Assembly: GCF_038051995.1 (NCBI RefSeq)
Contig: NZ_CP150290.1
Location: 2,470,001 to 2,534,000 of the forward strand
Length of the DNA: 64,000 nt
Origin: Paenibacillus sp. FSL H8-0537
GTDB taxonomy: Bacteria; Bacillota; Bacilli; Paenibacillales; Paenibacillaceae
Direction of reading: 5' to 3'
Below the pieces are notes generated by a model. It saw only the letters and a list, made by a program, of their open reading frames with translations. It searched no databases and was not told where the DNA came from. Shown here in pieces: positions 27,824-37,190 of the stretch. Numbering within the stretch: the first letter of the stretch is position 1; each line of letters opens with the position of its first letter. A program made the position numbers and the translations under genes.

Positions 27824-28480
27824 ATGGCGAAACTAAATAAAGATGTAGTATTAAAAGCACTTGATTGGGCATATGATAAGTCCCTTAATGGTCTTCCAGG
27901 CGCTGAAACTGCTGAAGAACTAGCGGAGAATTATTTGCGTAAAGCCAAGTCAATTGAAGAGGCGGCAAATTCGTTAATCGGATGGCAAGTATCTAAATCT
28001 GCTACTTCTGGTTTTTTGACCGGACTTGGAGGTTTAGTGACTCTACCTGTAGCTATTCCTGCTAATCTTTTAAGTGTATTATATGTTCAGATGAGAATGA
28101 TTGCAGCTATTGCTCATATGGGCGGTTACGACCTTCGAGACGATAAAGTTAAAACATTTGTTTACATGTGCTTATGTGGTAACGGGGTAAAGGATATCAT
28201 CAAAGATGTAGGGATTGTATTAGGTCAAAAAATAACGAGAGTAGCCATTCAAAAGATATCTGGTACTGTTATTACTAAAATTAATCAAAAAATTGGTTTT
28301 AGATTGTTGACTAAGTTTGGCAGCAAAGGTGTGGTCAATCTAGGTAAGATGGTCCCAGTAGCTGGTGGGCTTATTGGTGGAACATTTGATGGGGTTTCCA
28401 CTGCAACCATTGGCAAAGTCGCTAAGAAAATGTTTATTCAAAATGGAAATGATGGTTATGCAATTCCCTTAAATGCTTAA
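27824..28480 (+). CDS. EcsC-family protein
   Basis: A 218-residue protein of the EcsC family. The family line appears as GLPGAETAEELAENYLRKAK near the start. It is followed by glycine-rich, amphipathic or membrane-seeking stretches: GFLTGLGGLVTLPVAIPANL, then LLSVLYVQMRMIAAIAHMGG, and MVPVAGGLIGGTFDGVS. The biochemical role of this family is not settled. It has a good GAGGGAAG ribosome binding site and stands alone beside the transposon core, so it may be cargo or the first resident gene to the right. Confidence 0.75.
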   Translation: MAKLNKDVVLKALDWAYDKSLNGLPGAETAEELAENYLRKAKSIEEAANSLIGWQVSKSATSGFLTGLGGLVTLPVAIPANLLSVLYVQMRMIAAIAHMGGYDLRDDKVKTFVYMCLCGNGVKDIIKDVGIVLGQKITRVAIQKISGTVITKINQKIGFRLLTKFGSKGVVNLGKMVPVAGGLIGGTFDGVSTATIGKVAKKMFIQNGNDGYAIPLNA

Positions 28481-28671
28481 CATTGAGAAAACTCTTGGAA
28501 ATATCAGAGAAGAACATAGATGCGAAAGAACTACAGGTATCGTTGTTATTTGAACTGTAACCCGCAAGATGGACACTTTTAAAAAAGTGACCTCTTACGG
28601 TGCTCAAGACCCCATATAGTATACATTGAAAAACACCTAAGTAATAAGCTGACGCCTGTGCTCAACTAGGG

Positions 28672-28935
28672 TCAGCTTATTTAACTTTCGAGGCGCCAGA
28701 TTTCTCGTTCCTGCTCCGTTTCCATTCGATGAGGTTCTCCTCGCCTGTCCTCAATCGCTTTGTGACCGCCTTCGCGATATTTCCTCATCCACACCTTACT
28801 GATCCTTATCTTGTACACCTAAGTGTTCTGCGATTTTTAGATAGCTCGAATCTTCTTCGCTATACAGGTGGATAGTTTTCACTTTCAGTGACTTCGGATA
28901 ATGTTGAAACGTTTGTCCTTTTTGGATGTGCATAA
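28672..28935 (-). pseudogene. IS3-family OrfA remnant (second type)
   Basis: Minus-strand sequence reads GQTFQHYPKSLKVKTIHLYS, then YLKIAEHLGVQDK, shifts frame, and continues VWMRKYREGGHKAIEDRRGE and PHRMETEQEREIWRLES. It is the helix-turn-helix OrfA of an IS3-group element, unlike the other two OrfA relics here. The frameshift and missing OrfB show it is inactive. Confidence 0.65.
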
Positions 28936-29497
28936 AAATGTACCAAATGGAATTTTATGGGTTAAATTTTCTATTCCAATATCTACTCTAAGGGGTGTGC
29001 TTCAGGTTACATGACAAGGCTTTTAGATACAACAGATGATGCTAAGCCTCTTTTCACGTTAGCAGAATTATTAAGAATTCCTGTTTTTGACATCAGAATG
29101 TTTTTTTCATTCAACATGGGGTTTCTAAGCGAAGTTTCAGATGTTGTAGCTATAGATCATTTTTTTAACTTTATTGCAAGGAAAAAGAAGTGAGTACCGC
29201 TGAAGCGATCAAATTAACGGGACTGATTCTCATTTGTGGGACAGGGGTCAAACATCGATGCATAAATATTCACATTCTTATTGTTATATAATCATGAATG
29301 AATAATCATGAATAAAGCTTATATGTGCCTTAAGGAGGATTTCTCATTTTCTATGATTCATTATTAGTATTAGATTAATGGAATTCAATAATTTTTCATC
29401 TTTCGTGAGTCAATAAGCTTATTAAATAAGGCTTTCCTGTCTTGGTTTTTGCTGCTTTCATGATTCATCACATGCGCGTTGCGCGGCTTTTTCATTT
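28936..29497. other. Intergenic, about 560 bases, no firm gene
   Basis: A 60-codon frame at 29011-29193 lacks a ribosome binding site and any recognisable motif, so I leave it uncalled. The rest is AT-rich spacer. Confidence 0.35.
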
Positions 29498-29575
29498 TAA
29501 GGATATAAGTTCTTGTCCAAAGTCATGGATAAGAACTTATATCCTTAGCCGTATTGGCACAAGAACTTGTATACA
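29498..29575. repeat. 22-base palindrome plus partial third copy
   Basis: Arms at 29498-29519 and 29526-29547 (core AAGGATATAAGTTCTT and its complement) pair over 22 bases with one G-T mismatch around a six-base loop. A related palindrome ACAAGAACTTGTATAC follows near 29561-29575. No T run follows, so it is not a standard terminator. It may be an operator, a small mobile repeat or an insertion scar. Confidence 0.6.
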
Positions 29576-29730
29576 TAGGCGAGATGGGGTTAACTGCTGA
29601 AACTTATCTGGGTAGCTCCTGTTATCGAATAAGGCTGTGCAAAAGCTGTTTCGACGATATGCAGGGGGAGCAGCGTATATGAGCGGGAATCAGGAGTAGC
29701 ATGAATGCGATTACAACGGCAGCTTTTTTA

Positions 29731-29760
29731 TTGACATAATATACTAAATGAGGATATGAT
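29731..29760 (+). promoter_or_regulatory. Putative sigma-A promoter of the Tc toxin locus
   Basis: A perfect TTGACA (29731-29736) is spaced 18 bases from TATGAT (29755-29760). Transcription would start near 29767, about 50 bases before the toxin gene. Confidence 0.6.
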
Positions 29761-29772
29761 TTCATTAAAAAA

Positions 29773-29795
29773 GACCTCAAGCTCGAATTGGGGTC
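29773..29795. terminator. Hairpin in the Tc leader; minus-strand terminator form
   Basis: GACCTCAA and TTGGGGTC form an eight-pair stem (one G-T) with a seven-base loop. On the minus strand it is followed by TTTTTT, the shape of a leftward terminator. On the plus strand it would sit at the very 5' end of the toxin mRNA, where it could stabilise the message. Confidence 0.5.
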
Positions 29796-29816
29796 TAGGT
29801 ATGAAGAGGTGAAAAA

Positions 29817-32800
29817 ATGAAAAAGGAAATAGAAAACTCACAACAATCTTCTCAATTCCTCAAAGCAGATGGAGGGAAAACGAAGTCCAATGCAATTGAA
29901 ATTCCGTCCATAGCATTGCCAAAGGGTGGCGGCGCCATAAAAGGAATTGACGAGAAGTTTTCTGTTAATGCCGTTAATGGAACAACTTCATTTTCCATAC
30001 CTCTTCCTTTCTCTCCAGCCAGGGGCGGCGCTTCACCTGCATTGAATTTGACTTATGATTCTGGCGCCGGAAATGGTATTTTCGGCATAGGTTGGACTTT
30101 GAGTCTGCCGGCCATTAAACGCAAAACCGACAAAGGACTCCCCAGGTATTTGGATGAAGCGGATTCGGATACGTTCCTTTTTTCCGAGTCTGAAGACCTT
30201 GTTCCGGAATTCGCCAAAGAAGCGGATGGCCATTTCCATACAGATGATGGTGGGAATTACATAATTAAAGAAATGGATTCCCCGGACGGATTGTTCACAA
30301 TCAAGTTTTACAAACCTCGTATCGAAGGATTATTTGCCAGAATGGAGATGTGGACGGGGAAAACATCGCAGGAAATCAAATGGCGGGTCATTACGAAAGA
30401 GAACGTAACGACACTTTTTGGATGGAGCGCCTCATCAAGAATTACCGACCCCAAAGCAGCAGAAAAAATATTCGAATGGCTGCCTGAATTTGTCTTCGAC
30501 GATAAAGGCAACTGCGCTCATTACATCTATAAGCAAGAAGACGCTAAAGGGTTTGACGCTTCGTTGCTGCACAACCGAAATCGCACGGAAAACGGAAAAA
30601 TTGCCTATACCAATCTGTATCTGGAAAAGGTGCTGTACGGCAACAAAGTGCCATACAAAACGTTTAATGACGCCTATCCGAATGAAACGGAGTACCTGTT
30701 CCGAACCGTATTCGATTACGGGGAATACGACGCCAGCGCTCCATTTGCGATCAATAAGGATTGGGATTTTAGAATAGACGCTTTCTCAGAATACAAGTCA
30801 GGGTTTGAGATCAGAACCACAAGATTGTGCAAGCGGGTATTGCTGTTTCATTATTTTACTGAGCTTCCCGGCGGCTCGGCTTTAGTAAAAACCCTCAATT
30901 TTGGATACAGCACGGCAAGCGAAGCGGATTTTTCCTTCCTAAGCTCCATTACCGCTTATGGATACATCAAGAAGCCGGATGGAACCTATACGGATAAAAA
31001 TTTGCCGCCTGCCGAGTTTGAATATCAGAAACACGATTGGAGCAAGGATGTTAAGGCCATTTCCTCGGATTCACTGATTCATGCGCCTGTGGGATTGAAT
31101 GAACCACTCTATCAATTTGCGGATTTATTCAATGAAGGTCTCTCGGGCATCCTGACCGAACAAAACGAAGGCTGGTTTTATAAACGAAATTTGGGTGGCG
31201 GCAGCTTTGAACAGGCAACACTGATTTCGCCAAAACCCTCATTTGCAGGCGTTGGTTCACAGCTGCAGTTGATGGACCTGGATGCGGACGGAAGCAAACA
31301 ACTTGTGAACATGAGCAACGAGCCGACAGGGTATTTTGAATTAGGCGAGCAGGAAGAGTGGCAGCCTTTCCGGACTTTCGACAGCTTGCCCAATATCAAT
31401 ATGGGAGATTCCAATGCCCGGATGATTGACCTCAATGGAGACGGCAAACCGGAGATTTTAATGACAGAGGATCAAGTATTTATCTGGTATGAATCGGCGG
31501 GCAGAAAGGGCTTTGAAAGCTACCATAAAACATTCAAGTCCCTTGATGAAGAGACGGGCCCTAACGTCGTCTTCGCCGACCCTAAACAAACCATTTTCCT
31601 GGCGGATATGTCAGGCGATGGTCTGACGGATATCGTCAGAATAAGAAACGGAGAAATCTGTTATTGGCCGAATCTAGGCTACGGAAGGTTTGGCGCTAAG
31701 GTGGGTATGGATCATGCCCCGGTTTTCGACCATCCCGATGCGTTCAACCCTTCATACTTGCGGCTGGCCGATATTGACGGCTCCGGTACGACCGATATTA
31801 TTTATATTGGCAAAAACAAATTCACCTGTTGGGTGAATTTAAGCGGAAACGCATTCAACGCAACTCCATTCGAAATCGATCCCTTCCCTGAAATACATCA
31901 TCAGGCCCAAATCACGGCAGCCGATTTGCTGGGCAATGGCGTTGCCTGTATTATCTGGTCAAGTCCTTTAACCAAGGATGCCCAGACACCTTTAAAATAC
32001 ATTGACCTGATGAACAGTAAAAAACCTCACCTCATGGTTTCCTACAAAAATAACCTCGGCAAAGAAGTTTCGCTGGAATATACTCCCTCCACCAAGTTCT
32101 ACATGGAAGACAAGCTTGCCGGAAGGCCATGGATTACCAAGCTGCATTTCCCGGTACATTGCATTTCAAAAACCGAAACAAGAGATCGTATTACAGGCTG
32201 CCGATTCGTCAGCTCTTACCGATACCGTCACGGCTATTACGACCATGCCGAAAGGGAATTCAGGGGTTTTGGCATGGTGGAACAGACAGATACCGAAGAT
32301 TTTGAACATTGGATACAAGCAAATGCAAGCAATATTGTGGACAAAACCGTGCATCAGGAACCGGTAATAACCAGAAGCTGGTTTCATACCGGAGCCTTTT
32401 TAAGCAGGGAAAATATTCTCAATTCGTTTGCTCAAGAATACTGGTTTGCAGAAATGGGAAGGCAGGGCCTTGCTGTTGTAAACGATGAATCGCCTTTGCC
32501 TGATGGGCGGATCATTGCCGCGCCAGGATTAGATCCATCTACTATTAACCGTCTCAGCGCCCAGGAATGGAGGGAAGCGTTACGTACCTGCAAAGGCATG
32601 GGCCTGCGTTCGGAAACGTTTGCTCATGATGATTCATTAGCTCTCTTTTCCGCAGCAGCGCATAATTGGGTTATCGAACTGCTGCAGCCGCAAGGGCAAA
32701 ACAAGCACGCCATATTCATTGTTAAAGAAAGCGAGGCCATCTCCTACAGCTACGAACGGAACACAGGGGACCCGCGAATTGCCCATACCCTCAATATCAA

Positions 32801-35800
32801 AATGGATGAGTATGGAAATGTGTTAGAGTCGGCGTCGGTGGTTTATCCGAGAATACAAGTGGACCTTTCCCTGCCCATAGAAACTCGGGAGGATCAGAAC
32901 AAAATACGAATAACCTATACGCAAAACAGCTTCACCAATGATATTGACGCTGCCGCTTCGTACAGACTGAGACTTCCCTCGGAAACGATGACTTATGAAT
33001 TAAAGGGTGTTGCCAAAAACAGCCGCCTGTATACAATAAATGATTTTGAGAGCATCCTTACGGCTGCCGTCGAAGCGGATTATCATCAGGTTGATAAAAA
33101 TCCCGCACCCGGGACTCCGCAGAAAAGATTAATTGAACACATACGCTCGATTTATCGCAGCGACAATCTAAAGGATGCTTTGCCGTTATATCAATTGGCA
33201 TCATTGGGGCTTCCTTTCGAAAGCTATCAATTAGCCTACACTCCGGCACTAGTCGACCATATTTTTGACACAAAGGTTAATGAAACGCTGATGCTGGAAG
33301 GTAAATTCACACATAGGGAGAGTGACGACAACTGGTGGATTCGATCGGGAACCACCCAATTTGTCGGTACGGGGGAAGCCACAGCCGATGCCAGGGACCG
33401 TTTTTATCTCCCCATTTCCTATACCGATCCATACGGCGCCAAAACAAAGGTGAAATATAACAGCAGCTATCGCCTTTTCATTGAAGAAACCGAAGACGCA
33501 TTAGGCAATAAAACCAAGGTTGAGCTTTATAATTACAGGACCCTTTCACCGCAGCGAATGAAAGACCCGAATAACAATATCTCCGAAGCTATTCAAGATG
33601 AATTGGGCTTGGTGAAGGCCACGGCGATATACGGCAAAGGCAATGAAGCCGATGATTTGATTGGTTTGAACGAGTTTTCTTCGTTGTCTGAAAATACACA
33701 GGTCAATGATTTTTTCCAAGCGCCGGCTTCCGATATATTGGTTGCGCATGGGAAAACCTTATTGCAGCATGCCACGGCAAGATTTGTCTATGACTTTGAT
33801 GCCTATAGAAATTCAGGAAAGCCTGCGGCTATCGCCTCCATTGTAAGGGAAGAGCATTATCGGAAAAACAAGGATTCGCCTGTTCAGATCAGTTTTGAAT
33901 ATTCCAATGGTCTTGGGAAAGTGGTGATGAAAAAGGCGCAGGCCGAGCCTGGGCCGGCCAAGCAGGTGATGGTGGGTTCCGATGATACTTACACTGTCGC
34001 CGATATCGATACCGCCGCGCTTAACCCCAAGCAGCTGCGCTGGATCGGCAACGGCAGAACCGTGCTCAACAACAAAGGCAGCGCCGTAAAACAATACGAG
34101 CCGTACTTTTCGTTAACGCACAACTACGAAGATTTGAAGGAATTGGTGGAAACCGGGGTTACGCCCATCATGTATTACGACGCGCCGGGACGGCTGATCA
34201 AAACCGAAAAGCCCGATGGCACGTTTTCGCGCACGGAATTTGATTCATGGAAACAACTGGTGTACGACCAAAATGATACGATTTTGGAATCTTTATGGTA
34301 TTACAAACGCGCCAACCGGCTGATCGATGCCGAGCTCATTGCAGCAGGCAAAAACCCGGAGAGGGAAAAGGCGGCTGCCGAAAAAGCGGCCAAACATGCG
34401 GGAACCCCCAATGTCCAGCACTTTGATACGTTAGGCAGGCCAGTATTGTCGGTTGACCATAATAAACATGTGAAAGCCGGCGAGGATGAATTTTACGTAA
34501 CCAGAGTCGATCTCGATATCGAAGGCAATCTGCGTAAGGTTACCGATGCCCGCGGCAATGCAGTGATGCAGTACAACTATGATATGCTGGGCAACAAAGT
34601 CTATCAGCGCAGCATGGATGCCGGCCAGCTGTGGCTGCTGATGAATATTATGGGCAACCCGCTGCGCACATGGGATGAGAGCGATCACGAATTCCAATAT
34701 TTTTACGATATCCTGCATCGGCCTGTCCACAGCATGGTCATAGGCGGTGATGGCGATAACCCTCTTAACCATATTTTTGAGAGGATATTTTATGGAGAAA
34801 CAGAGGGCAGCCCTGAACTGAAAAACCTCAGGGGGCAGGTAATCAAGCATTATGACACTGGCGGAATAGTGGTAACGCCTGAATATGACTTCAAAGGAAA
34901 ACCGAATTATTCCACCCGCAAGCTATTCAAAAATTACAAAGGCGTTGTCAACTGGACAGACGCTAACTTAGTAGCAGATCTTGAAGCCGAGAGCTTTACC
35001 TTTATGACGGAAACAGACGTCCTTGGAAGAATCACAAAACAAACCGCGCCAGATGGCAGCATCATCATTCCCGTTTATAACGAAGCTGGTTTGCTGAACA
35101 GTGAAAGCGTTACCCATGCTGACCTTGCTATGACTACAACCTATATAAAAGACATTGCCTACAATGAAAAGGGCCAGCGCAATGAAATCATCTACGGGAA
35201 TGATGTCATTACCCGATTTTATTATGACAAGGAAACCTTCAGGCTTAAGCGTTTAGAAACTAAACGGACGAACAACGACCCGCTTCAGGATTGGCATTAC
35301 ACCTATGATCCGGTAGGCAATATCACCCATATCGAAGACGTGAACATTCCTGTCGTTTTTTTTAATAACCAAAAGATTACCGGAGTTTCCGCCTATACCT
35401 ACGATGCTCTTTATCGTCTGGCGAGCGCCACCGGTAGGGAGAACAATGCGCCGCTGTCTTTTGACAGCAAAGACAACTGGAACGATGCTGCTTTCATGCA
35501 GCAATTAAACCCCGGCGATCCGATGGCTATGCGGAATTACACACAAAGCTACCTCTATGACGCAGTCGGAAACATTTTGCAAACGCAGCATCAAGCTGCT
35601 GGAAACAACTGGACAAGGGATTATAACTATCAGGCTGCGAATAATCGTCTGATCAGCACGCAATTAGGCGCGAACACTTACAGCTACACGCACCATCCGC
35701 GCCATGGCTTTATAACCGCCATGCCCCATTTGGAAGATATGGGATGGAACTTTAAAGAAGAGCTTGTAAGAACGACAAGGCAGCGGCGCACTGACGGCGG

Positions 35801-37136
35801 CACGCCGGAAACGACCTATTACCAATATGATGGGCAAGGGCAGCGGATAAGAAAAATTACCGAGAATCAGGCCGATGCAGGTCATACACCTAGCCGAAAA
35901 GACGAACGGATTTATATCGCGGGCTATGAGTTTTATAAACAGTACAGCGGCGCGGACGCAGGGTTGGAACGGACCAGCCTGAGCCTGATGGATGGGCAGC
36001 ACCGTTTCGTCATGATCGATACTGAAACCAAGCCCAAGGTGGTATTGGACATACCGATGGGACGAACGAGCCCTGTTCAAACGGTGCGTTATCAGCTGCA
36101 TAATCATCTTGGCTCAGCAGCGTTGGAGTTGGACGATAAAGCGAGGGTAATCAGCTACGAAGAGTACCATCCTTATGGCACAACCGCTTTTCAGGCTATA
36201 AACGCAGCCATAAAATGCGCAGCTAAACGCTATCGGTATACTGGCATGGAGCGGGATGAGGAGAGCGGGTTGGAATACCATAGCGCGAGGTATTACGTGT
36301 CGTGGTTGGGAAGGTGGTGCAGTGCGGATCCTGAAATAATTTTTACGAACCATTTGCAAAAAAAATCCAATATGAACAATTCGTTTCAATTTGTTAATGC
36401 AAGACCTCTTATAGCAATTGATCCCGATGGCCGAGATGCGGTGATTATAGCCTATCCAGATTTTAAACCTGAGATTACAGACGGGTGGAGACCGTTAGCA
36501 CTTGGACATGCCGGCATCCTTTTGATTGACAATAAAACCGGCACGACAAAATATTATGAATACGGTCGATATGATAAAGAAAAAATAGGCTTAACAAAAA
36601 ATGTAAAAGTATCAAACGTCGTCATTGAGAACGGTAAACCAACAGAGGCCTCACTACAAAAAGTACTGGGAGAATTATCAAAAAAATCCGGACACGATGG
36701 AAAAATTGTCGGAGCATATATCAAAAGTAATAAGTTTGATGATATGCAGAAATATGCAGAAAATAAGATTAAAGAAAGTACCGATCCAAAACGAAAAGAG
36801 TATTCTGTATTAACTAATAATTGTGCAACCTTTGCAAAGGATGTCGCTAGGGAAGACAATAGCGTCCCTGATCCAACAATCATCAATCCTTCTCCTAATA
36901 ATATCGTGGATGAATTTATTGAAGAAGGTGCTCAAAAGGTTGAATTCACTCCTTCGGCAAGTACAACTACGAAACATAAATCTGCACCCGCACATCAGCC
37001 TGTAAACAAACCATCACCAGCAAAACAGAAGAATAACTCGCAGCATACTCCTTCACATACAGATCGTAAGAACAATAAGTTACCTCCCTTGAATCATAGA
37101 AAACATCAAGAAGGGAAGAAAAAAGCGGCTATATAA
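29817..37136 (+). CDS. TcB-TcC fusion toxin (SpvB + Rhs cocoon + C-terminal effector)
   Basis: A 2439-residue toxin-complex protein combining TcB and TcC. The SpvB domain starts near residue 28 (IPSIALPKGGGAIKGIDEKF). FG-GAP/VCBS-type beta-propeller repeats lie near 484-660 (DLDADG, DLNGDG, DMSGDG, DIDGSG), then the TcB middle regions. Rhs/YD repeats run from about 1400. The Rhs core ends at 2138-2172 (YRYTGMERDEESGLEYHS, RYYVSWLGRWCSADP), where the shell protease normally frees the payload. The variable C-terminus has LGHAG (His2231) and NNCATFAKDV (Cys2336), the His-then-Cys order of permuted NlpC/LRAT-like papain folds. A basic Lys/His/Pro/Asn tail follows. The payload would be threaded through the TcA pore into a host cell. 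No signal peptide is seen, as usual. AGAGGTG precedes the ATG. Confidence 0.9.
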   Translation: MKKEIENSQQSSQFLKADGGKTKSNAIEIPSIALPKGGGAIKGIDEKFSVNAVNGTTSFSIPLPFSPARGGASPALNLTYDSGAGNGIFGIGWTLSLPAIKRKTDKGLPRYLDEADSDTFLFSESEDLVPEFAKEADGHFHTDDGGNYIIKEMDSPDGLFTIKFYKPRIEGLFARMEMWTGKTSQEIKWRVITKENVTTLFGWSASSRITDPKAAEKIFEWLPEFVFDDKGNCAHYIYKQEDAKGFDASLLHNRNRTENGKIAYTNLYLEKVLYGNKVPYKTFNDAYPNETEYLFRTVFDYGEYDASAPFAINKDWDFRIDAFSEYKSGFEIRTTRLCKRVLLFHYFTELPGGSALVKTLNFGYSTASEADFSFLSSITAYGYIKKPDGTYTDKNLPPAEFEYQKHDWSKDVKAISSDSLIHAPVGLNEPLYQFADLFNEGLSGILTEQNEGWFYKRNLGGGSFEQATLISPKPSFAGVGSQLQLMDLDADGSKQLVNMSNEPTGYFELGEQEEWQPFRTFDSLPNINMGDSNARMIDLNGDGKPEILMTEDQVFIWYESAGRKGFESYHKTFKSLDEETGPNVVFADPKQTIFLADMSGDGLTDIVRIRNGEICYWPNLGYGRFGAKVGMDHAPVFDHPDAFNPSYLRLADIDGSGTTDIIYIGKNKFTCWVNLSGNAFNATPFEIDPFPEIHHQAQITAADLLGNGVACIIWSSPLTKDAQTPLKYIDLMNSKKPHLMVSYKNNLGKEVSLEYTPSTKFYMEDKLAGRPWITKLHFPVHCISKTETRDRITGCRFVSSYRYRHGYYDHAEREFRGFGMVEQTDTEDFEHWIQANASNIVDKTVHQEPVITRSWFHTGAFLSRENILNSFAQEYWFAEMGRQGLAVVNDESPLPDGRIIAAPGLDPSTINRLSAQEWREALRTCKGMGLRSETFAHDDSLALFSAAAHNWVIELLQPQGQNKHAIFIVKESEAISYSYERNTGDPRIAHTLNIKMDEYGNVLESASVVYPRIQVDLSLPIETREDQNKIRITYTQNSFTNDIDAAASYRLRLPSETMTYELKGVAKNSRLYTINDFESILTAAVEADYHQVDKNPAPGTPQKRLIEHIRSIYRSDNLKDALPLYQLASLGLPFESYQLAYTPALVDHIFDTKVNETLMLEGKFTHRESDDNWWIRSGTTQFVGTGEATADARDRFYLPISYTDPYGAKTKVKYNSSYRLFIEETEDALGNKTKVELYNYRTLSPQRMKDPNNNISEAIQDELGLVKATAIYGKGNEADDLIGLNEFSSLSENTQVNDFFQAPASDILVAHGKTLLQHATARFVYDFDAYRNSGKPAAIASIVREEHYRKNKDSPVQISFEYSNGLGKVVMKKAQAEPGPAKQVMVGSDDTYTVADIDTAALNPKQLRWIGNGRTVLNNKGSAVKQYEPYFSLTHNYEDLKELVETGVTPIMYYDAPGRLIKTEKPDGTFSRTEFDSWKQLVYDQNDTILESLWYYKRANRLIDAELIAAGKNPEREKAAAEKAAKHAGTPNVQHFDTLGRPVLSVDHNKHVKAGEDEFYVTRVDLDIEGNLRKVTDARGNAVMQYNYDMLGNKVYQRSMDAGQLWLLMNIMGNPLRTWDESDHEFQYFYDILHRPVHSMVIGGDGDNPLNHIFERIFYGETEGSPELKNLRGQVIKHYDTGGIVVTPEYDFKGKPNYSTRKLFKNYKGVVNWTDANLVADLEAESFTFMTETDVLGRITKQTAPDGSIIIPVYNEAGLLNSESVTHADLAMTTTYIKDIAYNEKGQRNEIIYGNDVITRFYYDKETFRLKRLETKRTNNDPLQDWHYTYDPVGNITHIEDVNIPVVFFNNQKITGVSAYTYDALYRLASATGRENNAPLSFDSKDNWNDAAFMQQLNPGDPMAMRNYTQSYLYDAVGNILQTQHQAAGNNWTRDYNYQAANNRLISTQLGANTYSYTHHPRHGFITAMPHLEDMGWNFKEELVRTTRQRRTDGGTPETTYYQYDGQGQRIRKITENQADAGHTPSRKDERIYIAGYEFYKQYSGADAGLERTSLSLMDGQHRFVMIDTETKPKVVLDIPMGRTSPVQTVRYQLHNHLGSAALELDDKARVISYEEYHPYGTTAFQAINAAIKCAAKRYRYTGMERDEESGLEYHSARYYVSWLGRWCSADPEIIFTNHLQKKSNMNNSFQFVNARPLIAIDPDGRDAVIIAYPDFKPEITDGWRPLALGHAGILLIDNKTGTTKYYEYGRYDKEKIGLTKNVKVSNVVIENGKPTEASLQKVLGELSKKSGHDGKIVGAYIKSNKFDDMQKYAENKIKESTDPKRKEYSVLTNNCATFAKDVAREDNSVPDPTIINPSPNNIVDEFIEEGAQKVEFTPSASTTTKHKSAPAHQPVNKPSPAKQKNNSQHTPSHTDRKNNKLPPLNHRKHQEGKKKAAI

Positions 37137-37190
37137 ACTAATTTTCTGTGCCTTGATGTTGAGTGCTCAGATATAGAAGAGAGGCTTGTT

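Noticed and set aside
18501..28500. Tn7-like terminal repeats
   Set aside because: I searched by eye for repeated 20-22 base sites and TGT/ACA ends on both sides of the core and could not support any set.
29011..29193. 60-codon open frame in front of the Tc locus
   Set aside because: No ribosome binding site, no recognisable motif, and it sits in relic-rich intergenic DNA.
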